Assembly (NCBI GenBank): GCA_000827495.1
Contig: KN817552.1
Span: 1 to 64,000 of the forward strand
Length of the DNA stretch: 64,000 nt
Reading direction: 5' to 3'
DNA from: Hypholoma sublateritium FD-334 SS-4
Lineage: Eukaryota > Basidiomycota > Agaricomycetes > Agaricales > Strophariaceae
Shown here: positions 1 to 11,201 of the stretch, in pieces
Layout: each line of letters starts with the position of its first letter
Position numbering within the stretch: the stretch's first letter is position 1
The notes under the pieces: generated by a model
Databases searched by the model: none
Told to the model about the DNA's origin: nothing
What the model saw: only the letters and a program-made list of their open reading frames with translations
Translations under genes and position numbers: made by a program

Positions 1-1845
1 TGGTTGTCCAGGTATATGCCTTGCAAAATTGATCTCCTGGACTCCTGGTACCCTGTGACATCTTAACTTTATTTCTATTGCAAGTTATTCTTCCGAAAAC
101 TGCTTCTAAAATTGATTTTCTCTTCACATTATATTTCAAATTTATCTTCTCAACATTTTATTTCCTATGAACTTCTTTTTATTTTATTTTCCTACTTATA
201 TTTATATTGTGTTGGCCACTTAGACCCCTTTAACAGCCCATATTAAGGGGTCTAAGAGAGGGGGTGGGGGGGTACACTGAAGTGGCGTGTACTGCACAAA
301 CATCAAATTGACACCGACTAAGATTGTGGTCTGTTTAGGATATTTCTTGGATATTTCAATGAACTTTGAGATCGCTCGTTAACTATAATATGAGAGGGGA
401 TTAAGGTATATACTTCTACGCACTTCAATAGGTCGGTGGGTGAACGGCAGCCTGCCAGCACGCCCGAGTCCGAGTCAGTGATTAATTTGATCGTCAATCA
501 ATTAACCAACGACGATATCCGTCGGCCCACCTCCAACAGCTTCCTATGAAATCTGTGACTGAAGATTCCACGCGGGGAGGCTATCCATCGCATGGATTCT
601 CTGAGAACTCGCGCGTTCTGAGCCCCTGTTACCCACGTAGGCCCAACCTGCGAAGCCACGAACCCACAACTCGCGCGAGAGGTCACTTTATGCCCCTGGT
701 ATTCGACTACACCCAAGGATGCAGCAACGACACCTGCGCGAGGAGTGAGCTCCCAGAAAACGACGGCCTGCACAAGCTTCGTAGTGCGCGTCAGCGCCGT
801 TCCACCCCATCCTGCCATTCCAGCACCTAAACCTGCCCGCGCTCCGGCATGTACGAGAGCTTCACAACACGCGTAGGCGTCGTTGCTCATCGCCACGCCT
901 TTACTCGTCGCCGCGCCCATTTAACACTTCACGATGACGCCATGCCGCTCCCGCGAGCTTCGAGTCCGAGTCGCAGCTCGTACAGATGCTGGTCCTCGTT
1001 CTACCATGCTGCCCGCGCCGAGGAACGCTGCAGTAATGCCTACGTGAAGTGCTCGCGCAGGTGCCATACTCCAGCAGGCGATATTGCATCACGTCCCGAA
1101 TGGTGCTCTTTTGCCGCGGCCGCTGCTGCTTGCACTCGTTCGCATGCGCGTCCATCCTGTGCAAATGCGAAATTTCACCACGACCATGGGCCGCGGCGCG
1201 GCGTGCAGAACCCCAGCATGCCATGCGCAGGAATGCGCATGACTGGAACATCTTCACGTTCGTCCTGTCCCTACCCCGCATGACGCGTCATGACGCTTTT
1301 TCATTATACGCGCAGGGACATCCCTTCCATAATAGAACGCGGCTGTTTGTACAATTTTTGGAGTGCCCTATTCAAAATATATGAAGTACATACTATACCG
1401 AATTGAAGAGGTCTGCTGCCAATCTGCCGCCCATGGTTGGTGTAGGACCGCATCTACGTTACGCGCGTGTCCCCGCGCCGGTTCTTCGGCGCGCTAAGCT
1501 CTCAGTCCACCAGATCATGTGGTAATTCCATCCCGTTCAGCTTCGACTTTCAAATGATAAATTTAAACTGGGAAACCCGCGCGAGGCCCTGAGGCACCGA
1601 GGGGTAGTAATTAATAATCAACAGCTTTTATAAATAGATGATTTTACCAATTACGTTGCTCCATGAGCGTATCTTCTGACGAGCACCATTGTATGAGCAA
1701 CAAGCGCATCATTTGAAACACTCCATGGCGCACCACAATTCTGGGAATTGTGTATAAATTATCCAACCGCACTTCAATCCTCCAATACATACCATATTAC
1801 CACCCAACCAACGAACTAACCTCCCCACGAATTTTATCCTCCGAA
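1..1845. other. No supported gene; AT-rich then GC-rich stretch
   Basis: The first 400 bases are AT-rich with T-runs and contain a perfect 12-bp inverted repeat (219-230 with 245-256). From about 500 to 1300 the base composition jumps to GC-rich. Open frames exist there on both strands, but none shows a family motif, a coherent intron pattern or a signal peptide. The stretch could be an eroded element or gene relic. The last 450 bases are AT-rich again and form the upstream region of the next gene. Confidence 0.5.
219..256. repeat. Perfect 12-bp inverted repeat (hairpin)
   Basis: CTTAGACCCCTT at 219-230 is exactly reverse-complementary to AAGGGGTCTAAG at 245-256, with a 14-nt loop. A G-rich run follows at about 257-272. 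Function is unknown; it could be a cruciform-forming site or one end of an eroded element. Confidence 0.8.
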
Positions 1846-2699
1846 ATGCCTCTTTTTGGATCGAACAACAACGACAGTGTATGAATCTATAGGTGGTCAA
1901 TCACGGGGATAACAACTTATCTTATCCAATGATTTCATAGACCACCATTGGGAACACTGGATACCACCACTTGCGGCCCACCACCGACACCGCCCAGGGA
2001 TTTCCAGGAGGTGGCCAAGGAGCTACTGGCACCGGTGCATACCCTACTTCCCACACAGGCGCAGGCCTCGGATTTGACAGCAACCACAATGGCCCCACCA
2101 ACGTAAGCTTTTTGTGCCCGCCTTACAATTCCAAACTAAATCTAATATTGTCTGCGGCCACCAGACATTTGCACCGGGCTCCAATTCGCAGCAGTCTGGA
2201 GGCAACCCCTTCAGCGACAACTCGTCGCATACTATGGGTTCCGGGGGCGCAATGGGAGGAGGTGCGCACCTGGGCGGCGGGCGCGGAATCCCACCCACGA
2301 GCGCCGACCACAACACAGCGGGACCAGTGCCGATGGGCACCGGCGGCACCGGCGGCGGCGTGGGCCACAGCCTGACGGGTAAGGTGGAGCGCGCCGTTGG
2401 GAACCTCATCGGGAGCCAATCGCTGCAGGCAAAGGGAGCGCAGAAGGAGCTCGAGGCGGGTGCGACAAAGATGCAAGGGCGCGAGCTCGCGGAGGCCGAA
2501 CGGCTCGAGAACGAGGCACTGATGCGGCGCCAGGGTGCAGTAGGGCATGGTGCGTATTTTGACTTGCGGACACGAGATACGATTGGCGCTGACGTGTCTT
2601 AATTGATTTGTAGGCGCGCATCCGGCCAACTCTAATCTGGGCGCGGGGAACATTGGTCAAGGAGGTGTAGGCTCGGGAATGCCGGGAGGATTCAACTAA
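1846..2699 (+). CDS. Gly-rich protein with CsbD-like segment
   Basis: Four exons fit in frame: 1846-1878, 1941-2102, 2165-2549 and 2614-2699, giving 221 residues. The ATG begins MPLFGSNNNDS and the first donor follows directly. The N-terminal two-thirds is low in complexity (Gly, Ser, Asn, Thr). After it comes a charged helical segment, SLTGKVERAVGNLIG followed by an AKGAQKELEAG pattern, which resembles the CsbD stress-protein motif (repeated GK..E.AxG and KG...E). The tail is Gly-rich again and ends MPGGFN. There is no signal peptide or membrane segment, so it is probably cytosolic. CsbD-like proteins are linked to stress in bacteria, but the role here is unknown. I am confident in the gene model and only moderately confident in the CsbD comparison. 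Confidence 0.75.
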
Positions 2700-3581
2700 A
2701 CAGTCGTTGAGAGCTTTAGAATGACTATCACATATATTGCGAAATTTGCAACGAGTGTAATATCAGTATTTCCAGTCCTGGGCCCCGACGAATACTTTTC
2801 GGTGCACTACCGTGTACTGACTTCATCAAAATACGGTACCTTCAGCGGCTTACTTCCATCAATTTCACATTAGGTATATGGAATGCCAAATAAGGCATAG
2901 TCTCAATTCACGAACCACTAGGTAAAGTAAAAATGTAGTGAAAGGACTGCCCTTCGCCGACGAGATATCAAGGCGAGAAACTAATGATTTGGATACTGGT
3001 ACTGATTATGAGCTGCAAAATACATATAATCGACTGCTAAATCGAAGGACTTTTCCAGGCGCGTTATCAGCGCTCTATGCTATTGGTAGTCATTTGACAG
3101 GGATATGTAAAGCATCATGTCATACTATCCGTCATAGAAAGAGATAAGGGCAGGTAAAGCGTCATAGTGGACTGCAGTGCGTCATATGAAGACGCATCTA
3201 TGACCGAATCTATAAGATACATAATGTATAAATATGGGCACATTGAATCCTTCTCCGTCTGCTTGAAATACCGCGTCTTGACAGAGAAAATTTTCACCTC
3301 ACAGCTGGGTATTAAAACTCGCTCTCAGTTGAGTAGGGCCTTTCGCTCAACGCTCTCAGCCACCTCGCAGCCTTCCACGCATAGTGAGCGGCTCTACTTG
3401 CCGACGCCGGGTAACGGCCGCCGCAAAGGCTCGGCCCCATCCGTCGGCCGGCATGGTGGTAGTGCGGCACACGGCGGCTTTCGGTGGCACTTGAAAATTG
3501 CTTATAAAAGTTGTATAAAAGACTTGTAAAAGACGGCTGAAATAAGTTAGACCCATCATCCCTCCCACTCCACCTGTCGAA
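2700..3581. other. Intergenic, no gene seen
   Basis: Moderately AT-rich sequence between two plus-strand genes. Short open frames on both strands lack motifs or consistent splice structure. It holds the 3' region of the Gly-rich gene and the upstream region of the next small gene. Confidence 0.5.
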
Positions 3582-4121
3582 ATGCCCATTTTGGGGGTAG
3601 TCGCCGCTCTGGCTCCCAAAATCGCCCCAGTCCGAGTCGACGATCCATGGGTATGTTTTCTCTTGTCCTGATTGGCGCCCAATTTGACAGTGATCGTCCC
3701 TCAAGTTCAAGCCAAAGGATAAGGTTTACCTCACGCAGGATTTCTACTCTCCGAGCGGAGAGTTCGTCCCGCAAGGTGGGACGACTGGCGTGGTTGTTTA
3801 TGCCCATGATACCACTATAACAGTACGTCCAACATTTTACGCCCGCGTTCGCTAATTAAACATCCCGTTTCTCGCGGTAGCACTCCAACGGGCGTAAAGT
3901 CTATGCGTATTGCGTGAAGTTCGGCCTAGACTACGGACAGATGCTGGGCGTCCCGGAGAACGATCTTGAAACTTGTAAGTGATGTATAATATGAAATCTT
4001 TTTGTAAGTGCAAACCAGTGTTCAAATTCAAAGTGGGCTAAGTGCATTAAGAAATCTGATGGTCGAGGATATATTTTACTCAGATGGGGTGACACCACGG
4101 ACACAAACAGAACCCTCTTGA
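3582..4121 (+). CDS. Small protein of unknown function
   Basis: I do not recognise this protein. Exons 3582-3650, 3706-3822, 3881-3974 and 4084-4121 join in frame to 105 residues. The first intron needs the acceptor TCAAG at 3701-3705, because the closer CAG leads straight into a stop codon. The middle has a coherent, conserved-looking character: FKPKDKVYLTQDFYSP, then VVVYAHDTT, then VYAYCVKFGLDYGQML. The start MPILGVVAALAP is hydrophobic but weak as a signal peptide. The last exon is uncertain, because reading through the third donor would end the protein two codons later. There are no neighbours of related function. Confidence 0.5.
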
Positions 4122-4757
4122 TATATTCTCCATACACGAGCCGAATTTATCACGTTGGTTTGAAACTCCCTATGTACGCTTTGACTTCGTCGTTACGTCT
4201 AATGAACATTAATTCCAGAATTTGTGTACCATTATACACGATAAATGGATTTGCATTCTGAACTGGTAAAATGAAAGTGTGTCATACGAGTACGTAGAAG
4301 TAACATACGCAATGCCAGCAGGCACACTGCTATTGTATTCTGAATATAAGGTAGAAAAGCATTCATGACAGGCCTATTGAATATATTCTCGTCACAAAGA
4401 AAGACGTAGCAGATGTCCGGCATACTATCTACCTCATGCCTTCATGCCGAAAGCCCGAAGCTGGGAGAGGGAGGGCATGCGCTTTCCTTAATACAAGAGA
4501 GCTGCTTCGGACCTCGGTTAGAGGGACGGCAGCGACGTTTTTGGAGACCGCCTCCTCCGTCCCGCAACATAACAGCAGTATCGAGCATTTGTTCGACTGA
4601 CATACCTGCTCAGGAGGCGGCCCACCGGAATTAACACCATAATAATTGCACTCGACGTCGCTCAAGGCGTCAATTCGACCCGGTCCTCAGCTGCGCCCCG
4701 GAGCCAGAGAACAAGCAACGCGGGGCGTACGGGGCGCACCCCCAGCCTTTCTCCCCC
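4122..4757. other. Intergenic, no gene seen
   Basis: Contains the 3' flanks of two convergent genes. No motif-bearing open frame was found. Confidence 0.5.
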
Positions 4758-5993
4758 CTACTCCCAGAACGCGGGCCCAAACACACGACCATGCGCGCCT
4801 GGCACTGCGAACACGACCCGCTCGAACACGCCTTCAAACGGCGCGCCGCGAACCCGCAGCAGGCCCGCGTACACGCGCGCGACGGCGGCGGGGTCGTTCC
4901 CAGATGCGCCCGCACCGAACGCCGGGAGAACGAGCGTGCGCGCGCCGTGCCGCGCGAACGCGGCGAGCACGCGGAAGAGCCGTGCGGCGGTCGTGCAGTT
5001 GATGCGCGGCTCGGCGGCGGCGGCGCCGATCGCGCGCGCGTCGCGGGCGTGCACCGCGGCGCAGGCGACGACGTCCACGGTGAGGGGCGCGGTCCACCCG
5101 CCGGCCTCGTCGCGGAACACAGTGACGCCCGGGACGTGTACCAGCGCGTGTGTGTGGTACGGTCCTGCCACGGCGTCGTAGAACCCGTGCGCGGGTGGGG
5201 CGGCGAGCGCCAATGAAAGCGTCGATGCCCGTAGCACGGACGCCTCCTGCCCAGCGTCGCCCTCTCGGAAGCTTCCAGGCGGCCCGTGCGGCGACGCAGA
5301 GATGAGGAGGCCGATGCGGGGAGCCTGTCCGGCGTTTGCCGAAACGCGCCGCACGGCGTCCAGCGCGGTGAGGTCAACAACCTCCATGATTGTCTGTCCG
5401 CGTGTTGTATGAACCTTCATGGGTGGCGGGATATGGGCGTCCGCACCGTAAACACGCAGGCCGCCGAGCATTGCCTGCACGCTGTCCGTGAGCTCGACCT
5501 TCCCACCACTCCACACGTATCCACCAAGAGAGATTGCAGAAACGGTTTCATTGGCGACCTTCCTGCGGCCTGCGCGGGGGAGGGGGGCTGGGTTAATGGG
5601 TGCAGAGGTATGGGCATCTGAAGAGCTGCGACTGTGGGCAGAACCCGGGATGGGAGGGAGATTATGACGGGGTGGGGGCGCTACAATTCTGGAATCGCCA
5701 GTATGCATTGACGGAGATGCAACGGAGTTGTGGAATACATGGGTGGCTGGCTGGCGGGCAGATGTGTCGGGAAAGGCTGCACCTCCGTCCCATCTGGTGC
5801 TAGGAGAGTCTGTGGTGGGTGGGAGGGTGAACTTTTCCGGGACGTATGGGGTGTAGCCCTCGGGGGAGAGTTCCCAGCGCACACCAGGTGTATTACTCGG
5901 TGAGGTCATTGATAGCCCAGTAGGGCTGTATGGCGGAGGCGCAGCGGACGCTTCCAGCGTCGCTGTCGTCGAGTTCAGTGCGTCCGGGTTCAT
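4758..5993 (-). CDS. PARG-like (TIGR02452/DUF2263) protein, probably inactive
   Basis: Single-exon frame of 411 residues starting MNPDALN. Residues 1 to about 200 are Pro/Ser-rich and probably disordered. The C-terminal half follows the microbial-type poly(ADP-ribose) glycohydrolase fold: a block at about 230-250 reading SASPHGPPGSFREGDAGQEA, then a RASTLSLAL helix, a FYDAVAGPY...VTVFRD segment, and LVLPAFGAGASGNDPAAVA near residue 355, which matches the family's LGAWGCG.FGN.P..VA block. Active enzymes carry GGG followed by QEE, with the second Glu catalytic. Here the glycines are broken by prolines and the Glu is Ala. It may therefore bind ADP-ribose without cleaving it, or be decaying. The family call is firm; the loss of activity is an inference. 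An upstream intron extending the N-terminus is possible. Confidence 0.8.
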   Translation of the reverse strand: MNPDALNSTTATLEASAAPPPYSPTGLSMTSPSNTPGVRWELSPEGYTPYVPEKFTLPPTTDSPSTRWDGGAAFPDTSARQPATHVFHNSVASPSMHTGDSRIVAPPPRHNLPPIPGSAHSRSSSDAHTSAPINPAPLPRAGRRKVANETVSAISLGGYVWSGGKVELTDSVQAMLGGLRVYGADAHIPPPMKVHTTRGQTIMEVVDLTALDAVRRVSANAGQAPRIGLLISASPHGPPGSFREGDAGQEASVLRASTLSLALAAPPAHGFYDAVAGPYHTHALVHVPGVTVFRDEAGGWTAPLTVDVVACAAVHARDARAIGAAAAEPRINCTTAARLFRVLAAFARHGARTLVLPAFGAGASGNDPAAVARVYAGLLRVRGAPFEGVFERVVFAVPGAHGRVFGPAFWE

Positions 5994-7700
5994 CAGGCTC
6001 AGACTCGGAGAGATTGCTTCTACTATGGGATGAGCAGTCTGTTCGGGAAGTTGTGATCAGAACCATACCCAACACTTCATATTAAGTACCTAGCGAGTAT
6101 CCTTGACATTAGTGACAGATATGCTGCGAGCCATTGTTCATAGTAACGAAACCCCTCCCGGCCATCACCGTTGTGTCTTTGAGCAAGCGTATATAGTTCT
6201 CCTTGTCGGACTATTCAATTGTGAGTATTAATACGCGCCTGCCACAACCCGCCTTGATGACAAGAGCCGACCGCCATGCGCCTCGAAATACGTACAACGA
6301 ACAAGGGATCGTGGCTGCCGCTGCAAGACGAAACAAGTAAGCACAGCGATACGTCTTTGGCCGGGACCCGTGGGTGGAACGAGGGAGTATTCTACTCACG
6401 ACGGATCCGAGCTTCATGTAGTTGTTGTGAGTAGCTGGGGGATCGGGAATACAGCCAACTGAAAAAAGACGCATGCGTACGAGAGGAATTATACAGACAG
6501 GAGCGCGTTCCCACGGATGTCATGGCTCACTCGCACGGTCTGCTTGCCCAAAATCATGCATCCACACCTCCACGATACGTGGCTCGATGTACACCATTGG
6601 AGCCCGCACATACCAAAAGCTGCTGGCAAGAAAAAAACCTGTAATTAGTTTATTTTGACTGTATCTACCACCATCATCGGCGTCCAGGCTACATAAATCA
6701 GTCTCGCAACACACCGTAACGCAGTTTGCATAGCTATTGAGAATAGGGTACGTCCTTGACCCAGAACGAATCAACGACTCGGATCGGTAGCGTGATGAAG
6801 ACGGGGGTATTATAATAGGCGCGCGGAACAAATAGGGGCTAGACAGACGCTCGCTAAGTGGCTGGGCGTGGGTAGGTGATGTCACTGCCAGTGCAGCCCA
6901 ACCTGCGACATACTCAGAACGTGCGTGGAACGATCACGCGTCGCCAGACTACGGTGGAGGTGCATCTGGCGGAGTCGGCGCGAGGTATATTTCAATCGGT
7001 ACATAGTGCATTTGTAAGATCGCGTAGATAGGCGTTGCGATTCGAAACATTGACCAGCAACTGTCACGGACTCTCGAAAGTCAAGATGCTAATCATCAAG
7101 CTAAGAGGCTTTTCAGGAAAGGCTTTCACATGGTAATTATCAATCTATTAAAATGTAACATTATACAAAGAGCAAATTGTCCTCGATCTTGGCTTCCAGG
7201 CTCATTCGTTGCCTGTGAAGATACTTCTAACGAAACCAAGAAATTAGCGCCCGTATTCAGATATGCCTAGCTTTGTATCAGCAACGCAGCAAGCCAAGCT
7301 GAAGCGCGTTGGGGAGTTCTCATTGTAACCTGAACAGATACATGTATACAGTACGCAGCCGGTAGTTATGAAGTTGACTATATATAAGCTGACGTTTCCC
7401 AGAAGTTGGAAGCCATTCGTGTTTGAGGCTTCTGAGAGTTTTTCCCGCTTAAAGCTCATGCTAAAAATTCAGTAGGAGGTATGGTGAGAGCCCATAAATT
7501 TCCAGCAGCATGTAGTCTAAAGGGCTGACTACTGAAGAATTTAGGCTCTTGTTGTATTAGATATCGTAGAATTAACGTAGTTGGGTCGAGGCATTTAAGC
7601 TATAAATAACGCATGTTACGTGCAAGATCGACAACAAACTGAAAACATACGCCGTTAGTGCTATTCTCGGTGAGATCCTGCCGTCAAGCTGGCTCGAAAT
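5994..7700. other. Intergenic; the right part is peroxidase upstream block, copy 1
   Basis: From about 6.8 kb onward this sequence is related to the blocks upstream of the other two peroxidase genes. Shared words include GATCGCGTAGATAGG, GAGATTCG-like and GATGCTAATCAT-like runs near 7015-7100, and ACTATATATAAG near 7376-7388. It is the most diverged of the three copies. The left part (about 5994-6750) shows no gene. Confidence 0.6.
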
Positions 7701-7728
7701 AGCCGAGTGTACGTAACTAATTTTGAGA

Positions 7729-7734
7729 TATAAA
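7729..7734 (+). promoter_or_regulatory. TATA box, peroxidase copy 1
   Basis: TATAAA lies 60 nt before the ATG at 7789. The same box occurs at the same distance in the other two copies, so it is the best core-promoter candidate. Confidence 0.6.
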
Positions 7735-7788
7735 CAGAGCAGAAGAATGGGGGAAGCCTATCCTTTAAATCGACGCAGGCTCTTTCAA

Positions 7789-9956
7789 ATGACTTTTGCG
7801 AAGGTCGCTCGCCTTGCGAAAACTCTCCCCCTTCTCGCGGCTGTCGTCAGCTCATACCAGTGGCCATCCCCACAGTACGATGCTCTAGAATTAACGCTGT
7901 ACGAGGGCCAGAGCCCGACGGGACAGGTACCCGCTGCATTAACTGTAGACTGTGAAAGTCGTGTCTCTCAGGATGGACCACCCATCGAAGCTGAATGGCT
8001 CCGTCTAGTCAGTCACTACCACCGCAAGACAATGTCCGTGCAGATGCTCATAGTATTTATTTAGGCGTATCACGATGTGGCTACACACAACGTCACAGAT
8101 GGCACTGGAGGGTTGGATGCTTCCATATATTACGAATTTAACAGACCCGAGGTGCGTCCTTCACTTACTCCTTCGTGTATCTCCATTTACTTATTCTAAA
8201 CTGAATTTGCGCGTGCTATATTTTAAATAACAGAACATCGGTGCAGGGAACCTTAATACACTGATTGACTTTGCAAACTCACCGACCACATTGGTATCCC
8301 GTAAGCAGTTTGCAATTTCCTCCTGAACAGGGACCTTGTACTGAAATGTGTGGTGTTTATTATCAGGTGCTGATATCATCGCCATGGGTGTTGTATGGGG
8401 CGTCGCTAGTTGCGGTGGCCCACCGCTTGCATACCAAGGTGGCAGAATAGACGCTTTGGAGGCGGGTCGATTTGGCGTGCCGCAGCCGCAGGAAGATCTG
8501 CAAACTCATATCGAAGAGTTCAAACTCCAAGGATTCACCCAGACAGAGATGATCAGCCTCGTCGCCTGTGGGCACACAATTGGTGGCGTCAGGAATCTGG
8601 ACTTTCCTAATATAGTCCCCAGTCCTGATGGACCAAACGCGACTCTGGCTGACGGTTTCGATAGCACCATTCAGAAATATGATTTTACCATGTATCGTAT
8701 ATTTCTACATTGATTTCTTGTCGCACCAACTAATTTAGAGGAACTAGCGTCTCTGAATACCTTGCAGGAACGACCCAAGATCCACTCGTTGTTATTGAAA
8801 ATACCACACTTCAGTCTGATTTGAATATCTTCTCCAGCGATGGAAATGCCACAATGAACAGGTGCTGTTTCTCAGTTCTGCTCCGGCCAGGTCAATACTA
8901 ATCTGCAACATGTGAAAGTATGAACTCCCCAACCGCTTACGTGCAAACATGCACATCCCTTTTGCAGCGGTTGATCAATACCGTCCCCTCAAATGTTCAA
9001 CTAACCGAGGAGATTGCCTTCCTCCCATTCAAGATCAGGCGGGCGGAGATCACAGTCATCAACAATAACCAGCTTATCTTCCACGTCGATGTCCGAGTGC
9101 GTCTTTCAAATTCCCATGTCCCCATTGCGCCCGCGGCTAACATCTGCGCGCACAGATCCAGTGGCCGGCGGGCATCGCGCAGAACGTCACCATGTTCTGG
9201 TGCGACCGTCGCGGGCCCTCCGCGAACTGCGCCGACGGCACGGTGAACGTCGCCGCGCACGCGCCGCTCTTCTTTCGCTTCCCACAGCTCAGCCCGCTGT
9301 CCACCGCGCNNGGCATCAACACCACGCGCCTCGACTTCACCGTCCCGCTCGACGCCAGCGTGGGTGTGGAAAAGTTCTGGTTCGAGCTCGGCGACCCCGC
9401 GAGCGGGGACGTCGTCGTCGAGGACAACGGCGGTGCGGGCTTCGTGCTGCAGGACACGCTCATCGCGCCGCACGTCGTGTTCGTCGCCGAGATCGGGGCG
9501 GCGCCGCCGTTCCAAATAGAGTGGACCGTCATTGCCGGGGTACGCGCCACGCCTTTTACTTCGCCGCCGAAAGTTGAGCGCTGACGGTACTACTTACGTT
9601 TCCCACAGGTGCTCAACGGTACAGGCGACACCGTGCCGCAGGTGCGCGTGACCGACGTCTCCGTCCCGTTCACGTCGCTGGTCCCCGCGCCCGCACCGTC
9701 CATCCCGCCGCCGGTGAACAACACGCTCACGATGACGCTCAACACAAGCCTGCTAGAGGTGGCCGGGTACACGTTCTACACGACGCAGATAGTCGGGTTC
9801 GAGAGCACCATGCTTGACTTGTCGGTCGAGAGCGGAGGGCGGAGCTTCGAGTACAACTTCCAGTCGGTCGCTATCGGCGGGGATGTCCTCACTGGCGGCA
9901 CTGAGGCCTACACACTCTCGGCGTTCGGGAAGCAGGCGCTGCCGCCCAATATCTAG
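7789..9956 (+). CDS. Secreted heme peroxidase, tandem copy 1
   Basis: Eight exons (7789-8007, 8065-8151, 8234-8300, 8367-8691, 8748-8861, 8919-9096, 9156-9539, 9609-9956) encode 573 residues. The ATG aligned with the other copies was chosen over an in-frame one at 7723. Residues 1 to about 23 form a signal peptide. The peroxidase domain (plant/fungal/bacterial heme peroxidase superfamily) shows the distal site WLRLAYHDVATHN (Arg72, His76), ADIIAMGVVWGVASCGG, and the proximal heme ligand in MISLVACGHTIGG (His194). A distal-type calcium-site pattern GGLDAS is present. After residue 330 comes a beta-rich extension of about 240 residues that I do not recognise. It is not a classical manganese or lignin peroxidase. 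Likely an extracellular oxidoreductase; substrate unknown. Two undetermined bases lie at 9310-9311. Confidence 0.85.
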
Positions 9957-11140
9957 GTGAAACCTGGAATATTTGGTGAAAATGCACCGATAGGTACCCT
10001 CCACTTATTTGTGTAACAAGAAGAGCCCCAGTTTGCTTGGGCTTAGCTACATAAAAGATTTGTGTGAGTCTATTGGTTTTGAATATTTCAGTTACTTGCT
10101 TGTGATGTAGTCCATATTAACTCACAGGATTATATTATTGATAAAAATGCAGCCGTTCGCTTAGACCATGGTAGAGTACGGAATGAGTGAAATACTTAGC
10201 TGCAGACCAAAGCGTGTCGGGCCCCTTCTCCAGAGACAAATAATACAAGTACAATTATAAACTGCAGAGAAATTCTGCTAGATCAGAGCCCGAGTTCTTG
10301 ATTTGGGGCGATATCCTCCCATATGCATCCGAACAGAAGAACCCGCCCCTCGGACAGGTGAATACAGCAAAAAAACCATAAACCACAATATACGCCCCTC
10401 GGCGGGGACATTAAGATAAGCGCCCGGACCAATAGGGGATGACGGATAACGGATGGACGCGGCTACTTGGGCGGGCGACGTCACCACATATCGGAGTCAG
10501 TCTGAGCGCGAGGTATGTATTAATTGATACATTTAAGTGGGATCGCTTAGATAGGTCAAAGACAGGTGGTGAGATTCGAGATGTTGACCGTTAGCTCTCG
10601 AGATGCTAATCATGAAGCAAATTTGCTGTTGAGGAAGGGTTTTCTCATGGATAATGATCCAATAATGATCAATCTATTTAAATTTAAATGTAGTATTCCG
10701 CGTCGAGCACATCGTTCCCAACTTTGGCTCATTCATGACCTATATAAGATTGCTTTTAAATAAGTAGTGGAGAAAAAATCCTGACGTTCGGGATTAAACT
10801 TGATGATCTTGGTATCGACAGTGCAAAAAGGCTATCTTGAATGCACATCACTGCTTCGGCGTAAGGAAAATTCTAATTGTGACCTGAACCGATACCCATA
10901 TTAAGTCATCCGGTAGTCAGGAGTTCGACTATATATAAGTTGAGATTTCGTAGAGGTCAGAAGCGCCTCGGGCTCGGAGCTTCCAAGAGCAGTAGGCGTG
11001 AATTGTCCATTTGTGTAAATACATGCAGGACTGTCAACAAACGGACGATGTACGCCGTTTTTCCTATCTTCGGTGAGATCCTGCCGTCAGGTTGCTCTAA
11101 ATAAAAAAAGTGAACAAAGTAAGCGTAGATAACTTGGAAA
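9957..11140. other. Intergenic; unit 2 upstream block from about 10,300
   Basis: The first 300 bases are the 3' flank of copy 1 and do not match the 3' flank shared by copies 2 and 3. From about 10,300 the sequence matches the block before copy 3 closely: CCGCCCCTCGG-like, AATAGGGGAT, GACGTCACCAC, AGATAGGTCAAAGACAGGTGG and ACTATATATAAG. These conserved non-coding words are candidate promoter elements. No separate gene was seen. Confidence 0.65.
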
Positions 11141-11146
11141 TATAAA
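11141..11146 (+). promoter_or_regulatory. TATA box, peroxidase copy 2
   Basis: TATAAA 61 nt before the ATG, equivalent to the boxes of copies 1 and 3. Confidence 0.6.
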
Positions 11147-11201
11147 GCTGAGCAGAAGAATACGAGAAACCTATCCTCTACATCGGCACAGACTCTCTCA
11201 A

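Noticed and set aside
901..1283. Overlapping open frames on both strands near the left end
   Set aside because: Composition is biased by GC content; no motif, no splice pattern, and competing frames are equally long.
8348..8713. Reading the peroxidase copies as pseudogenes because of stops between open frames
   Set aside because: Every interruption coincides with a canonical GT-AG intron at the same position in all three copies.
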